Assembly (NCBI GenBank): GCA_016721005.1
Contig: JADKJM010000003.1
Coordinates: 62,001-126,000 of the forward strand
Origin: Flavobacteriales bacterium
Lineage (GTDB): Bacteria > Bacteroidota > Bacteroidia > Flavobacteriales_F > PHOS-HE28
Direction: 5' to 3'
DNA: 64,000 bases
Part shown: one piece after another, positions 9,487 to 17,438 of the stretch
Layout of the letters: each line of letters opens with the position of its first letter
Position numbering within the stretch: the first letter of the stretch is position 1
Notes under the pieces: generated by a model
What the model saw: the letters and a program-made list of their open reading frames with translations, nothing else
The model's database searches: none
Told to the model about the DNA's origin: nothing
Translations under genes and position numbers: made by a program

Positions 9487-9962
9487 GGTACCTTGAGCAA
9501 GGGTCCGCTCGGTAACGGGCTGGCAGGCGGGGCGGCATCCGGGTGTGCCTCGATCCACGTTTGTTTGTCCGCTTTGTAACGCGCGACGTCCCCGGCTGGA
9601 TCACCGGTATCCACGAAGACCGGTCCAGCGTCCGGAACCTGGCCCTGTGATCGGATGGGATCGGGAAGCATGTAGTGATGACCACCGGAGTTCAAGGCGG
9701 CCAAGGCCTCGGTATCGGAAACTTCCGATGACAAACGGACCTTCAGTTGCTCCGCTTGGAAGGAGACCACGGCGGCTTGGTCCAACCCCTTCAGTACCCG
9801 GGTCGCTTCCTTCACCTGAAGGCTCCCCAACGGAGCATCGGCGATGAAATGCCGGACCGTGGGGCGTTGGGCTACACCTACGAACGATCCCGTACAACAC
9901 ATCAGGAGCACGCACATCCGGGTAAGCAAGCCCGAGAGGTTCGGTAGGTGATCGGCGTTCAT
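9483..9962 (-). CDS. Small secreted protein, partner of the downstream T9SS gene (cassette 2)
   Basis: 159 residues from ATG 9962; upstream in-frame ATGs lack signal-peptide character and are preferred against. The hydrophobic stretch MCVLLMCCTGSFVG with VAQ cleavage looks like a signal peptide. The mature part (LQVKEATRVLKGLD, LKVRLSSEVSDTEALAALNSGG) shows the strand-helix-strand pattern seen in the small proteins of the other two cassettes, and the tail VDTGDPAGDVARYKAD is shared with cassette 1. A TAGCTTG promoter-like box lies 11 bases upstream of the ATG. The stop overlaps the next start by 4 bases. Confidence 0.7.
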   Translation of the reverse strand: MNADHLPNLSGLLTRMCVLLMCCTGSFVGVAQRPTVRHFIADAPLGSLQVKEATRVLKGLDQAAVVSFQAEQLKVRLSSEVSDTEALAALNSGGHHYMLPDPIRSQGQVPDAGPVFVDTGDPAGDVARYKADKQTWIEAHPDAAPPASPLPSGPLLKVP

Positions 9963-10117
9963 CTGGCAGCTGCAAGCTAGGACGGTGGATGACAAATGCA
10001 AACCCGGCGTTACGGATCCGCTGAACACTTGACGGTTCATTCGTTGAATGGTTGTCCACGGACCATGAACCGAGGATCGGATCATGGATGCCCGGATCCA
10101 GGTTCGGGCTGAAATGG

Positions 10118-10145
10118 ACACGGCCGGGATGCATCCCGGCCGTGT
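10118..10145 (-). terminator. Perfect palindrome, terminator-like
   Basis: A 28-base perfect palindrome (ACACGGCCGGGATG and its complement) begins about 20 bases beyond the stop at 10165. It probably ends the cassette 3 transcript; no strong U-run follows. Confidence 0.6.
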
Positions 10146-10164
10146 GCAAGAAGGGCAGTGATCC

Positions 10165-12837
10165 TTATTCCTTCATGAATCGTCCTGCATGAAGCGTGGC
10201 TCCGGAGGATGTCGTCGCAACGAACTCGTAGAAACCTGATTCCAACCCGGACACATCCATGGCAGCCCGCACGGTCCCTTCGGAGAGGGTCTGTTGATCC
10301 CTGCGAACCAACCTTCCGGAAGCGTCCAGAACGGACATCGTGATCATGTCACCTTCCAGGAGTTCCAGTTCAAGGATGATCCGGTCGGTGGCCGGATTCG
10401 GATGGATCGCACCACGCACGAATTCGTAGCGGTGCATCACGGCGATGAGGTCGCTCATCTTGCTCGTTCCATGGATGTCGGTCATCTTCAACCGGTAGTG
10501 ATTGAAGCCGGTCAGCGGATGTTCATCCAGGAACTGGTAATTGATGGTGCTTGCGGAATTCCCTGCGGCGGGGAGTTCCCCGATCTGGCCGAACGAGCCG
10601 TCCGCGTTCATGCGCTCCACGGCGAAGGAGGCACTGTTCATCTCGGTCGCGGTGCTCCATTCCAGATGGATGCCTTCGGGTACCGGGTAGCCGTTCAGGC
10701 CGAGCAATTCAACAGGGAGAAGGGTGCAGTCCAGACTCGCTCCATTGGTCAGCTGCCAGGTCAGGTTGAACGCGAGCCCGCTTTGCGACCAATTACTGAT
10801 GTACATGAAGTAGTACTCGCCGGTGGCGACCGTCATGGCCGTGGACCACTTCGACCCACTGGCACCCTCGGAAGGATTGGTTGCGGTGGTGGATAGACCT
10901 GTATTCCCTGTCGCTCCGCTGTAATTGCAACGCGTGGGTGGCACCCTTGGAGGACAGGTCAATGAAACGAACGGGCCCCAGATCGCGAAGTCGTAATCGT
11001 CACCGGAGTTGGTGGGCGAAATGGTAAAAGCCAATGTTCCTCCGTTGGAAGGCCTGAAGCTGTACCACGCCCCCTGGCGTTCATTCGAGCCAAGGCAGCC
11101 CCGGTTGTTCAAGTTCAGATCGGCCGTCAGCCCGGTGTTCGTCGGATTCGCGTTGATCAGTTGTGCGTTGCAGATGCCCGTGTGGCCGTAGCAATCGCTT
11201 GTGGCAGGAGCCGGCGATTGGCAATTCGCTGTGCCGGCGTAGCGCAGCCCCGTTCCCGGCGTTGGGCCATCGCTGTACACCACGCCATACATCAATTGAA
11301 GGATGTACTGGATCTCGCCCTGCCCCGAACCACCCGAATTATAGGACAGCTGCACAACTTGCCCGATGGTCACCGGGATGTAGGCCACTTCTTGATCGGA
11401 GTTCGTGTTCGTGTAGGCTACGGCCGGTCCAGCGCCCACTTGTACCGATACATTGCTCGCGCCCCAGCCATCACCTTGTGAATCGTACATGCGGAGCGCG
11501 TACACGCAATCCGCAGCAGGGGCCGTGTTCGCACAGAGGTCGAAGTTGCCTACCGTCCCGCTGGCGCCCCATACCCGTAAGTAGTAGGTCTGGCCCGCCA
11601 CCAATTCGAGCGGCGTCAGGGTCAGGAAGGGCATGTTGCCGGGGCCGCTGGCAGCATCACAAAGGATGAGCGTGAACGGACCGGAGCATGTCGTGGCTGT
11701 GTACACGGCCATATCCAAGTTGGTCATGCTCCCAGCCAAGGTGCGGATGGTGACCAACCCGCTTGGCGGCGCGACGAAGCTGAACCACACATCATTACCA
11801 CCATAGATCCCACAAGCGGGTGCCGGGATGTTCAAAGTGCTGGTGGCATTGTTGTTCGAGTAGAGGTCGTAGGTGCAGGTGCTTGTCAGGTTCAAGTTGA
11901 TCGCACCGCAGGGCTCATCGTTCGGGGGAGGTCCTGCGTTGGTCGCGCAGATATTGAAGGTGCCCCACGCACCTCCGTTGCCCCATACCCGGATGTAATA
12001 GATGTTCCCGGGAATAATGGCCGACGATAGGATCAAGCTCATGTTACCGGTACCACCGTCATCGTCGCAGGAGATCAGGGTGAATGTTCCTGCACAGGCT
12101 GTGGCCGCGTAGAGCGCCATACCAGTATCGGTCATGGAATTGGTTCCGGCCTCCACACGGATCATACCACTGGCGGGAGCAACGAATTGGAACCACACAT
12201 CGCCGCCTAGGTAATTGCCGCAACCTGGTGGCGGAATGCCCGCGGAAGCGGTGGCACTTGCGTTCGTTGCAGGTACTGGCGCGCAGTTGTCGCTGATATC
12301 GAGAAGGATCGCGTTGCAGGGTTCGTCGTTCTCGGGTGGAGGCGGAATGTTCCAGATGCAGATCCTCCCGTTCATACCGGAGTTACCCGAATGCCTTTGG
12401 ATCCGGACCATATAGTTGGTCCCGATCAGCGTAGTGAGTTGGAGATTGGCGTTTGAACCGTTGCCACCGGCATCCACACATCCGACGCCTGCGAGAGATC
12501 CGCAAGCACCGGTGAAGACGTGCATGATCGGCCGATCCAGATTATTCGGGTCATAGGTGATATACGTATTCGTTGACGTGGCGGTGAACCAACCCCAAGC
12601 ATCATCGTGGTTGCTTCCGCCACATCCGGCTGGTGTATAGGTCTGGGAAAAGGATCCCGGTTTGTTGAAGGTCTGGAATGTGCAACTGGCGTTCACCGTG
12701 TATTTGTTGCCCACGTTGTAGCCACACGCATCAGTGGCGGTCTGGGAGAAGGCGTTGATGGCAAGGCCGACCGAGCAGGACACGATCGCGAGCGATCGTG
12801 TGATCGCTATGCGGAGTTTGGATCGAACGAGGTTCAT
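10165..12837 (-). CDS. T9SS-sorted secreted protein (cassette 3)
   Basis: 890 residues; ATG 12837 gives a signal peptide ending near AFSQ (residue 32). Domains in order: an N-terminal region with an AWGWFTAT segment, two 130-residue modules (NDEPCNAIL ~175-300; NDEPCGAIN ~307-435) with DVWFxFVAPxSG and ALY/AVY signatures, a GDGWGAS module (~440-545), the shared paralogue module (DCYGHTGICN, ERQGAWYSF, DYDFAIWGP, NWSQSGLAF, ~550-705), an FN3-like segment (LEWSTATEMNSASFAVERM) and a T9SS type A tail (IHPNPATDR, GRLV, GFYEFV). It is in the same transcription unit as the small secreted gene 18 bases upstream. Inferred role: surface adhesion or matrix. Confidence 0.85.
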   Translation of the reverse strand: MNLVRSKLRIAITRSLAIVSCSVGLAINAFSQTATDACGYNVGNKYTVNASCTFQTFNKPGSFSQTYTPAGCGGSNHDDAWGWFTATSTNTYITYDPNNLDRPIMHVFTGACGSLAGVGCVDAGGNGSNANLQLTTLIGTNYMVRIQRHSGNSGMNGRICIWNIPPPPENDEPCNAILLDISDNCAPVPATNASATASAGIPPPGCGNYLGGDVWFQFVAPASGMIRVEAGTNSMTDTGMALYAATACAGTFTLISCDDDGGTGNMSLILSSAIIPGNIYYIRVWGNGGAWGTFNICATNAGPPPNDEPCGAINLNLTSTCTYDLYSNNNATSTLNIPAPACGIYGGNDVWFSFVAPPSGLVTIRTLAGSMTNLDMAVYTATTCSGPFTLILCDAASGPGNMPFLTLTPLELVAGQTYYLRVWGASGTVGNFDLCANTAPAADCVYALRMYDSQGDGWGASNVSVQVGAGPAVAYTNTNSDQEVAYIPVTIGQVVQLSYNSGGSGQGEIQYILQLMYGVVYSDGPTPGTGLRYAGTANCQSPAPATSDCYGHTGICNAQLINANPTNTGLTADLNLNNRGCLGSNERQGAWYSFRPSNGGTLAFTISPTNSGDDYDFAIWGPFVSLTCPPRVPPTRCNYSGATGNTGLSTTATNPSEGASGSKWSTAMTVATGEYYFMYISNWSQSGLAFNLTWQLTNGASLDCTLLPVELLGLNGYPVPEGIHLEWSTATEMNSASFAVERMNADGSFGQIGELPAAGNSASTINYQFLDEHPLTGFNHYRLKMTDIHGTSKMSDLIAVMHRYEFVRGAIHPNPATDRIILELELLEGDMITMSVLDASGRLVRRDQQTLSEGTVRAAMDVSGLESGFYEFVATTSSGATLHAGRFMKE

Positions 12838-12855
12838 GGTGTGTAGGTGTTGGCC

Positions 12856-13197
12856 TTATTGTTCGGTGAACTTTGGTTCCTCCGGTTCCAATTCGATCCG
12901 CCGCGTGGAGAGCGTGACACCGAACTGAGCAGCCACAACGACCATGGCTTCGGCATCGACCGGTTGGTAGGTCAGCACCTTCATCAGGTTGTACGGCCGG
13001 TCGATGTCCACATGCATTCGCGGATCGAACCCGGATAGCGCTTCGACCACGATCTTCTCAGCCTGCGGATCTATCGCGCCGGAGACGGTGAACTGGTAGC
13101 GATGCTCTTCCTGTATGAGCTGGTTCATGTCCTGGGCGGACATGAACATGGGCAGTTGGCACAGCAGTGCGCCCAATAGAATTCCGGTGATCCGCAT
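12856..13197 (-). CDS. Small secreted protein, partner of the downstream T9SS gene (cassette 3)
   Basis: 113 residues from ATG 13197 (an ATG at 13224 would add nine charged residues before the signal peptide). Signal peptide MRITGILLGALLCQ, cleavage near MSAQ. The mature ~90 residues read as strand-helix-strand-strand-helix (YQFTVSGAID, AEKIVVEALSGFD, MHVDIDRPYNLMKVLTYQ, DAEAMVVVAAQFGVTL), which resembles a heavy-metal-associated-like fold without the CxxC. Same position and fold pattern as the small proteins of cassettes 1 and 2. Function unknown. Confidence 0.7.
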   Translation of the reverse strand: MRITGILLGALLCQLPMFMSAQDMNQLIQEEHRYQFTVSGAIDPQAEKIVVEALSGFDPRMHVDIDRPYNLMKVLTYQPVDAEAMVVVAAQFGVTLSTRRIELEPEEPKFTEQ

Positions 13198-13317
13198 GGT
13201 GTTCCGTTCGTTCAACCAAGGCAAAAGCGCCTTTGGCCGGCCGGTTCAACGGAACAAGTCGGAGGTCGGTTTCAAACCGACGAATACTTGAAATGGAGCG
13301 ATGACGACGATCGCCGC

Positions 13318-14547
13318 CTATTTGGTGATACCAGCCTCCTTGCGCGACTTCTGCGTAATGCCGGGATAGGTGGCCAATGCGGACCGCAGGCATTCCACGG
13401 CCAGCTTCAATTGATCCTGCTCCAGCACGTACGCCAAACGCACTTGCTTGCGGCCGGTGGCAGGGTCCGCGTAAAAGCCCGTCGCTGGTGCCATCATCAC
13501 GGTGCGCCCTTCATGGCTGAAGGATTCCAGCAACCATTGGCAGAAACTATCACTGTCGTCAATGGGAAGTTCGGCAACGCAGTAGAACGCTCCCTTTGGT
13601 TTCGGGCAACGCACGCCTTCGATGCTGTTCAGGCCATCCACCAGGATGTTGCGGCGTTGCACGTACTCGGCGGTCACCGAGTCGAAGTATGCCTTCGGGG
13701 TGCGCAACGCCGCCTCGGACGCGATCTGACCGAAGGTCGGAGGGCTCAACCGGGCTTGCGCGAACTTCAACACCGCTGCATACAATTCCTTGTTACGCGT
13801 GATGAAGGCTCCCACACGCGCACCGCACATGCTATAGCGTTTGCTCACGCTATCCACGAGAATGGTGTTCGCTTCGATCCCCGATAAGGTCATCGCGCTC
13901 ACATGCGTGGCGCCGTCATAGCAGAACTCACGATAGACCTCGTCCGCGAAGAGGTACAAGTCATGCTTCGCAACAATGGACCGAAGGGTCTCCAATTCAC
14001 CCTTGCTGTACAGGTATCCGGTGGGGTTACCGGGATTGCAGATGAGGATCCCTTTTGTACGGGGGGTGATCAATGCCTCGAACGCCGACACCGGTGGTAA
14101 CGCGAAACCATCGTCTATGCGGCAACGCACAGGTACCACCGTAACACCGGCCGCCACCGCGAAACTGTTGTAGTTGGCGTAGTACGGTTCCGGAATGATC
14201 ACTTCATCCCCCGGTTCAAAACAGGCCATCATCCCGAACAGTAGCGCTTCGCTACCCCCGTTGGTAACGATGATCTCCTCTGGTCCGACGGTGATCCCGT
14301 GTTGCGCGTAGTATGCAGCTAGGCCGATGCGGTAGCTCTCGAAGCCGGCCGAATGGCTGTACTCGATCACGGTCCGATCCAAATGGCGTATGGCGTCCAA
14401 GGCGACCACGGGTGTGGCGATGTCCGGTTGACCGATGTTCAAATGGATGACCTGGATGCCACGCTTCTTGGCAGCCTCGGCATAAGGAACCAGCTTGCGT
14501 ATGGGCGAGGCCGGCATCAGGCGGGCCTTGGTGGAGATCGTCGGCAT
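13318..14547 (-). CDS. Pyridoxal-phosphate-dependent aminotransferase (class I/II)
   Basis: 409 residues, full length for aspartate-aminotransferase-like fold type I enzymes. Visible motifs: NIGQPDIATP near the N-terminus, NGGSEALLFGM in the cofactor region, NPGNPTGYLYS, DEVYREFCY, and DSVSKRYSMCGARVG, whose Lys (about residue 236) forms the Schiff base with PLP. The C-terminal small domain has GRKQVRLAYVLE with the substrate carboxylate-binding Arg. It is a cytoplasmic amino-acid aminotransferase; substrate specificity cannot be fixed from sequence (aspartate, aromatic or alanine are possible). It stands alone between the DUF1573 pair and cassette 3. Confidence 0.88.
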   Translation of the reverse strand: MPTISTKARLMPASPIRKLVPYAEAAKKRGIQVIHLNIGQPDIATPVVALDAIRHLDRTVIEYSHSAGFESYRIGLAAYYAQHGITVGPEEIIVTNGGSEALLFGMMACFEPGDEVIIPEPYYANYNSFAVAAGVTVVPVRCRIDDGFALPPVSAFEALITPRTKGILICNPGNPTGYLYSKGELETLRSIVAKHDLYLFADEVYREFCYDGATHVSAMTLSGIEANTILVDSVSKRYSMCGARVGAFITRNKELYAAVLKFAQARLSPPTFGQIASEAALRTPKAYFDSVTAEYVQRRNILVDGLNSIEGVRCPKPKGAFYCVAELPIDDSDSFCQWLLESFSHEGRTVMMAPATGFYADPATGRKQVRLAYVLEQDQLKLAVECLRSALATYPGITQKSRKEAGITK

Positions 14548-14609
14548 GAAGTGGGTTGGATAGCGAGGCGAAGTTCGGGCTTCTGTTCGGATGGTCCGGG
14601 AACACGAAA

Positions 14610-14628
14610 CCCTTCCGGATGGGAAGGG
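14610..14628 (-). terminator. Short hairpin after the DUF1573 pair
   Basis: A 7-bp stem, CCCTTCC with GGAAGGG, 28 bases beyond the stop at 14656. It is weak and without a clear U-run. Confidence 0.35.
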
Positions 14629-14655
14629 CTTCGATGGGTTGGGTGGGGATCGGTG

Positions 14656-15051
14656 CTATGGTGCGCTCGTCGGCGCGCCAACGACGGTCCCTTTGATGCG
14701 GACGATCACATCGGGTTCATTTGTGGCATTGCTGGTGATCGTCACGCTCTTGTTGATCGGGCCGACACGCTGTGTATCGTACTTCACGGTCACAGTACCA
14801 TGTCCCCCGGGTTTGATCGGTTCCGTATCGCACTTGGGTACCGTGCAACTGCACGACCCTTTGCAATTCGTCAGGATCAAGGGTGCATTCCCGGAGTTGG
14901 TTACCGTGAACGTACACTCCCCGTTCGCACCTTGTTGGATCGTACCGTAATCGTGTACGGTCTTGTCCACTTGGATCATCGCGCCACTGTTCTGGGCCAC
15001 CAACGTGGTTGCACTAATGCCGATCAGGAAGGCGGCGATGGGTCGATACAT
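14656..15051 (-). CDS. DUF1573 domain secreted protein (copy 2)
   Basis: 131 residues from ATG 15051 (MYRPIAAFLIGISATTLVAQ signal peptide; an upstream TTG in frame is less likely). The mature part is a single DUF1573 Ig-like domain with KTVHDYGTIQQG, TFTVTNSGNAPL, CSCTVPKCD, PIKPGGHGTV and GPINKSVTI. It is a near duplicate of the gene immediately upstream. These proteins are common periplasmic or surface proteins of Bacteroidota with unknown role. The upstream stop is 35 bases from this start, so the pair is probably co-transcribed. Confidence 0.82.
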   Translation of the reverse strand: MYRPIAAFLIGISATTLVAQNSGAMIQVDKTVHDYGTIQQGANGECTFTVTNSGNAPLILTNCKGSCSCTVPKCDTEPIKPGGHGTVTVKYDTQRVGPINKSVTITSNATNEPDVIVRIKGTVVGAPTSAP

Positions 15052-15086
15052 GTGGATGTGTTGAACTGTGCGGAGCAAGTCGATGA

Positions 15087-15548
15087 TCAATGCTTCTCAA
15101 CCGGGGCCATTGGGCTGGCCTCCTTCACCGGTGAGGTCGGCGTGGCTGCTGATGCTTCGATCGTGCCGCGGATCGTGATCACCTTGCTTGGCGTGTTCGT
15201 CGCGTTGCTGGTGATGGTCACGCTCTTGTTGATCGGCCCGACACGATTGCTATCATACTTCACGGTGATGGTGCTCTTCTCGCCCGGCTTGATCGGGTTG
15301 GTGTCGCACTTCGGAACCGTGCAACCGCAGCTACCTTGGCATTGGGTGATGATCAAAGGGGCGTCGCCCGTGTTGGTCACAATGAATTCGCAGGTACCGT
15401 TCGCACCTTGTGTGATCGTACCGTAGTCATGCGATTCCTTGTCGATGGACATCATGGGTCCGCTGCCGCCGACTGGCTTCGCTGGGGTTTGGGCACTGGC
15501 AGTGAATACTGCGAGACCGAGGCCGAGGGAAAGGAGTACTTTTTTCAT
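15087..15548 (-). CDS. DUF1573 domain secreted protein (copy 1)
   Basis: 153 residues from ATG 15548; upstream in-frame extension has no signal peptide, whereas MKKVLLSLGLGLAVFTASAQ is a textbook one. One DUF1573 domain: KESHDYGTITQG, FIVTNTGDAPLI, CGCTVPKCD, PIKPGEKST, VKYDSNRVGP. A Ser/Pro/Ala-rich tail of about 20 residues follows. The tandem arrangement and the high identity with the next gene, also at DNA level, show a recent local duplication. Confidence 0.85.
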   Translation of the reverse strand: MKKVLLSLGLGLAVFTASAQTPAKPVGGSGPMMSIDKESHDYGTITQGANGTCEFIVTNTGDAPLIITQCQGSCGCTVPKCDTNPIKPGEKSTITVKYDSNRVGPINKSVTITSNATNTPSKVITIRGTIEASAATPTSPVKEASPMAPVEKH

Positions 15549-15673
15549 GGTCGTATGGTTGTGTTTTGCGATTTGGTACGACGAAAGTAGAAGGGTGTTT
15601 TCCCGACCGCAGGTCCTTAACAGGACATTAACAGCCGGTTTGCCGGATCCGGCTGGATCTTGCATTCAGCAAC

Positions 15674-16756
15674 CTAGGTGGCGGCCGATGCCGATGGCTT
15701 GGTCGGGATCTCCACCTCCGTCACCACAAGGCCATTCCGGTTCTCTATCCGGATGTGCGCATCCGATCCGTAGATCAACTCCAATCGCCGCCGCGTGTTG
15801 CGCAGCCCGATCCCCGTGCCGTTCACCTTTCCGGGTTCGTAGTGCCCACTGTTGGACACCGTGAGGATCACATGATCCCGGCCCCGATGCACACCGATGT
15901 GCAGATCACCTCCGCGGGGAAGTTTCGCTACACCATGGCGCACCGCATTCTCCACCAACGTTTGCAGGAGCATAGGCGGGATGGGGACGCGGTCCAGCCC
16001 TTCCTCCAGGAAGAAGCGTGTGCGCAAACGTTCCTCGTAGCGGATGGCTTCCAAGGCGAGATAGGCCCTGACGATATCCAACTCCTCACCGAGCGGTACC
16101 GTCTTGCGCTTCACGGACGACATGGCATTGCGCAGGATCGCGCTCAACTGCGTGATGGATCGCTTGGCTTGTTCCGGGTTCTCATCCACCAGTGCGCGGA
16201 TGCTGTTCAGCGCGTTGAACATGAAGTGCGGATTCAGCTGCGCGCGCAACGTGCTCAATTGGTTCTCCCGGTTCGCGGTCTCCAACCGCAGGTTCCGGAT
16301 CTCCTCCCGTCGGTGCCGGATGAAGTACACATAGGCGGAATAGATGAAGCTCCAGATCGAGAGCAGCAAGGTCCAGTTGATGATCCGGCCCAGGTATTCC
16401 AATGGCGCCCACTGGAACAATGCAAGACTTCCGATGATCAGGACATCGAGCGCGGTCTCGATGACGAACGCAAGTGACCCAAGGACCAAAGAGCCCAGGA
16501 TCAATCGCGGCAGGGTATAGCCGATCCCCTTGTCCAACCAACGGCGACCGAGGATCAATCCGCGAAGGCCATGGCTTACACCGATCCCGAGGATCCATTG
16601 GACCAATACCACTTGTATGGTCATCCGGGATCGTTCACCCTCCGGTGGAATGAACTGGAAGAGCAACAGGTACGCGCCCCACCCGATGATCTGCGTGCCC
16701 CAATACAACACCCATTGCGGCGGGCGGAACGGATTCCGTTGACGGGTTGGTGCCAT
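15674..16756 (-). CDS. LytS/YehU-type sensor histidine kinase
   Basis: 360 residues from ATG 16756. Four hydrophobic segments in the first ~160 residues (VLYWGTQIIGWGAYLLLF, IQVVLVQWILGIGV, LILGSLVLGSLAFV, WTLLLSIWSFIYSAYV) form a membrane domain without a large sensor loop. The His_kinase domain follows with LNPHFMFNALNSI (phospho-acceptor His), then an HATPase module with LVENAVRHG and GTGIGLRNT. Such kinases normally phosphorylate a LytTR response regulator, but none is adjacent here; the only response regulator in the window (51088) is of LuxR type and far away. It is divergent from the ACP-hydrolase gene. Confidence 0.85.
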   Translation of the reverse strand: MAPTRQRNPFRPPQWVLYWGTQIIGWGAYLLLFQFIPPEGERSRMTIQVVLVQWILGIGVSHGLRGLILGRRWLDKGIGYTLPRLILGSLVLGSLAFVIETALDVLIIGSLALFQWAPLEYLGRIINWTLLLSIWSFIYSAYVYFIRHRREEIRNLRLETANRENQLSTLRAQLNPHFMFNALNSIRALVDENPEQAKRSITQLSAILRNAMSSVKRKTVPLGEELDIVRAYLALEAIRYEERLRTRFFLEEGLDRVPIPPMLLQTLVENAVRHGVAKLPRGGDLHIGVHRGRDHVILTVSNSGHYEPGKVNGTGIGLRNTRRRLELIYGSDAHIRIENRNGLVVTEVEIPTKPSASAAT

Positions 16757-16763
16757 TGCGCTC

Positions 16764-16771
16764 GAAAGGTA
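16764..16771 (-). promoter_or_regulatory. Candidate -7 box of the histidine kinase gene
   Basis: TACCTTTC on the minus strand, 7 of 8 to the Bacteroidota TAnnTTTG box, only 7 bases upstream of the ATG. This implies a very short leader. Confidence 0.35.
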
Positions 16772-16862
16772 CCTGCGCCATGCCTTCTGCGCAGGGCGAT
16801 CACAGGAGAGGCTTGCATGGCGGATAGCGCGGATGGGCGTGGGGCTACCTTGCGGCACTTCC

Positions 16863-17438
16863 GTGAATTATCTAGGCCATCTCTTCCTGAGCGGTACGGA
16901 TCCGCTGGTGACCACCGGCAATTTCATGGCCGATGAGGTGAAGGGTCGTGACCTTTCGCGCTTTTCCGAACCGCTGCAACAGGGCATCCGTTTGCATCGA
17001 TCCATCGACACCTTCATGGATCAGCATCCTTCCGTTCGTGAAGGCCGGGCGCGCGTTCGCGCGCATGCCGGCCGCTACGCGGGAGTGGTCATGGATCTCT
17101 TCTACGACCACTTGCTTGCGCGCGAATGGTCGCGCTGGAGTGCGGAACCGCTTCCGGATTACGCACAACGCATGTATGCGCTATTGCAGGATCATGAAGC
17201 GCTCTTGCCGGACCGCATCCGCTACATGCTCGGGTTCATGATCCGCAGGGATTGGCTTACGAACTATGCGACCATCAGCGGCATCGGACGCTCGATCCAA
17301 GGGCTTTCCGAGCGCGTGCCCCGTGGTGATGTCATGTCCGGATCGGAGAAGATCCTGGCCGAGCACATCGAGGTGTACCAACAGGAGTTCACCGTCTTTC
17401 TTCCAGCCATTCTGGAGCATACCCGGGGAATGCGATGA
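16863..17438 (+). CDS. Acyl-carrier-protein phosphodiesterase-like hydrolase (DUF479)
   Basis: 191 residues if translation starts at GTG 16863, which aligns with the usual NYLxHL beginning of the family; an in-frame ATG at 16833 would add ten residues. Motifs: NYLGHLFLSG, GNFMADEVKG, GIRLHRSIDTFMDQHP, DLFYDHLLAREW. The His and Asp residues match the metal-binding HD-like core of AcpH-type enzymes, which remove the phosphopantetheine arm from ACP. A TACCTTG box just upstream fits a short leader. Its stop overlaps the next start by 4 bases. Confidence 0.8.
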   Translation: MNYLGHLFLSGTDPLVTTGNFMADEVKGRDLSRFSEPLQQGIRLHRSIDTFMDQHPSVREGRARVRAHAGRYAGVVMDLFYDHLLAREWSRWSAEPLPDYAQRMYALLQDHEALLPDRIRYMLGFMIRRDWLTNYATISGIGRSIQGLSERVPRGDVMSGSEKILAEHIEVYQQEFTVFLPAILEHTRGMR

